Notes under the pieces: model-generated
Seen by the model: the letters and a program-made list of their open reading frames with translations, nothing else
What the model was told of the DNA's origin: nothing
The model's database searches: none
Position numbers and translations under genes: made by a program
Part shown: in pieces, positions 62,594 to 64,000 of the stretch
Layout of the letters: each line of letters begins with the position of its first letter
Numbering within the stretch: the first letter of the stretch is position 1
Source: Sphagnum compactum
Taxonomy: Eukaryota > Bryophyta > Sphagnopsida > Sphagnales
Assembly: GCA_965153455.1 (NCBI GenBank)
Contig: OZ234499.1
Coordinates: 5,253,577-5,317,576 of the forward strand
Direction: 5' to 3'
Length of the DNA: 64,000 nt

Positions 62594-62756
62594 TTCTGGA
62601 TATGCGAGTTCCACTGTCAATCACCGGTGGGGAACATTGGCCACACTGGTTATGCCCTCAAACACGGCAACAGTGAACCAGTGCACCATGAAGGATGGAT
62701 GGTAAGCAGGAAACAGTTTTCTGTTCAGTTCGAGTTTCCCTAGCTACCCATGGTGG

Positions 62757-63070
62757 TTAGCTCGGTTGCCTCCTTTTTTTTTCTACCTATCTACTAATCA
62801 TCACCCACAAGCAGGTTGTTAGTAGGTATAAAATAAAAGCAGCCCTTACCTATGTATAAACCATATACTTACCTAATAATTACCTTTTTTGTAAAAAAGA
62901 CCTATCTTCCTGTATACAAGACCTATTTCTTACAGAATTGGTTATCAAGGTGAAACCAAATATTAACTCAGTTAAAGTTCATCCAGAACTGAGTAATAAC
63001 AGGCATCCAGTGGATGGATGGATGGTGTGCCTGTGGGTGCTTGTTCACTGTGGCTGGCACAGGTAACTAA
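62757..63070 (-). repeat. Inverted relative of repeat R2
   Basis: The reverse complement aligns with 27,450-27,765 ('ggtgaaaccaaatattaac', 'aggcatccagtgg'), including an imperfect version of the hairpin near 62.79-62.83 kb. Confidence 0.6.
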
Positions 63071-64000
63071 TGAGAACTGGTAAGTGTTACAATTGAGAGT
63101 GACCACCTATCACAAACCTATGGAGGACCTTACTAGTTTCCATCCAAATCATCCACCCCTACGCCTACTCAAAGACACCACAAATGAATGTAGGTTAGCC
63201 ATTGCTTTGCCTTGCCTTTTTTTCCTTTAAAAGACACAAAGTTCATTCAAGGACCCAAGGATAATTATTTTTTATAGGTGAACATTTATGAAAAAAAGAA
63301 AGAAAATGAAACCTTGTATGAAAATTATTTTTTATTGGTCAGAAAATGGAAAAATGTAGCTATGGTGACATAATCCAGCCAGCCAGGTTTTCCACCCATC
63401 CATCTTCATCATCATCATCATCCTTGTCTGGAGCTTATCTGGCCATTCAATCAAACCTTTGCCAAAATTGGCAGACTTCTCTGGCTGGAGGCGGTGCCCC
63501 CAAACTTAGCAGAAACCGAGTAAAGTGTAGCCAGCCAAACGCCCGCTGGACGCTTCAAAGTTGGTAAAATCCCACCACCTACATTACATACATAACAGCC
63601 GCCTTTCTGGACGTGCGCTAACAAAAGAAAATAAACTTCACTTGTTATAACATACCTTTGATATGAAAAAAACTATTTTTTTCAAAAAATGGAATGCCAA
63701 CAAAGCCTGCTTTGACAGACATTTTGGTTTTTCCAATCCAACAGAGCTGGTTCTGATGGACAATTTTAAATAAATAAATAAAAATAAAAATATTGTAATT
63801 ATTATTTTTAATTCTTTAATTAAATAAATAAGGAAAAACACCTGGCAAGGGAACAAGAGAAGGAAAAAGATCCAAGTCCAAACAAAAAAGACAACACTCA
63901 AAACGTAAACTGCACAATGGAGAGTCCCAAGAGGAGAAACCAAGTAACCTATGCCCTAAACCCATCACCAGTAGCAGGAAGCAAGTTGTGGAAGGAGAGG
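63071..64000. other. Right edge, no gene recognised
   Basis: It contains a short ATC microsatellite at about 63,404-63,422 and an AAATA-rich stretch near 63.77-63.83 kb. The open frames here look compositional. Confidence 0.4.

Noticed and set aside
1-64000. CRISPR array or prokaryotic operon
   Set aside because: The regular arrays found are LRR-coding or transposon tandem repeats without spacer-repeat structure, and the genes have spliceosomal introns.
1-64000. tRNA or rRNA genes
   Set aside because: No cloverleaf-like or rRNA-like sequence was recognised by eye; a dedicated RNA gene search (for example tRNAscan-SE or covariance models) would be needed to exclude them.

Overview
The window reads as nuclear DNA of a land plant. 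It holds spliced genes, a plant NLR immune receptor, a plant-type B3 DNA-binding exon, Helitron, CACTA-type and LTR elements, and long AT-rich stretches between them. The receptor has an alpha/beta-hydrolase at its N-terminus (the 'HNL' architecture, first described from liverworts), which points to a non-seed plant such as a bryophyte or fern. The species cannot be fixed from the sequence.

Layout. 4.0-6.4 kb (- strand): a conserved housekeeping gene for an arginine/glutamate-rich splicing cofactor (ARGLU1 family), whose four coding exons close to one 261-residue frame. 8.7-14.2 kb: old AT-rich LTR-like relics. 12.2-28.1 kb and 36.7-53.1 kb: two copies of one segmental duplication of about 16 kb, each with an HNL gene on the - strand. 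Copy 2 (44,358-50,635) has six exons that join without a break into about 1,325 residues: nuclear-localisation-like tail, SERAC1-like hydrolase, NB-ARC, then 22 near-identical 24-residue LRRs. Copy 1 (about 18.2-25.2 kb) has a frameshift in the hydrolase, two CAA-to-TAA stops and a scrambled LRR array, so it is a pseudogene. Decayed LRR blocks and a repeated 0.9-kb spacer trail downstream of both copies.

28.1-36.7 kb between the copies has no gene that I can see. It carries a 121-bp CACTA-type MITE with a perfect target duplication, and a large inverted repeat with a 793-bp non-autonomous Helitron between its arms.

53.7-61.8 kb is a GC-rich island: a decayed autonomous Helitron on the - strand with spliced Rep/helicase coding sequence, several in-frame stops, a 912-bp solo LTR inserted in the Rep region with a perfect 5-bp target duplication, a B3-domain exon and two tandem-repeat arrays. 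61.8-64.0 kb holds a MITE with about 30-bp inverted ends and an inverted copy of a repeat also found at 27.45 kb.

How it fits together: one constitutive RNA-processing gene lies beside a young, duplicating immune-receptor locus whose LRR units are being copied and lost, with transposons accumulating around it. Most in-frame stops in the decayed coding regions are TAA or TAG, and those that can be compared with an intact copy sit where CAA or CAG is expected. This suggests decay by deamination of methylated cytosines.
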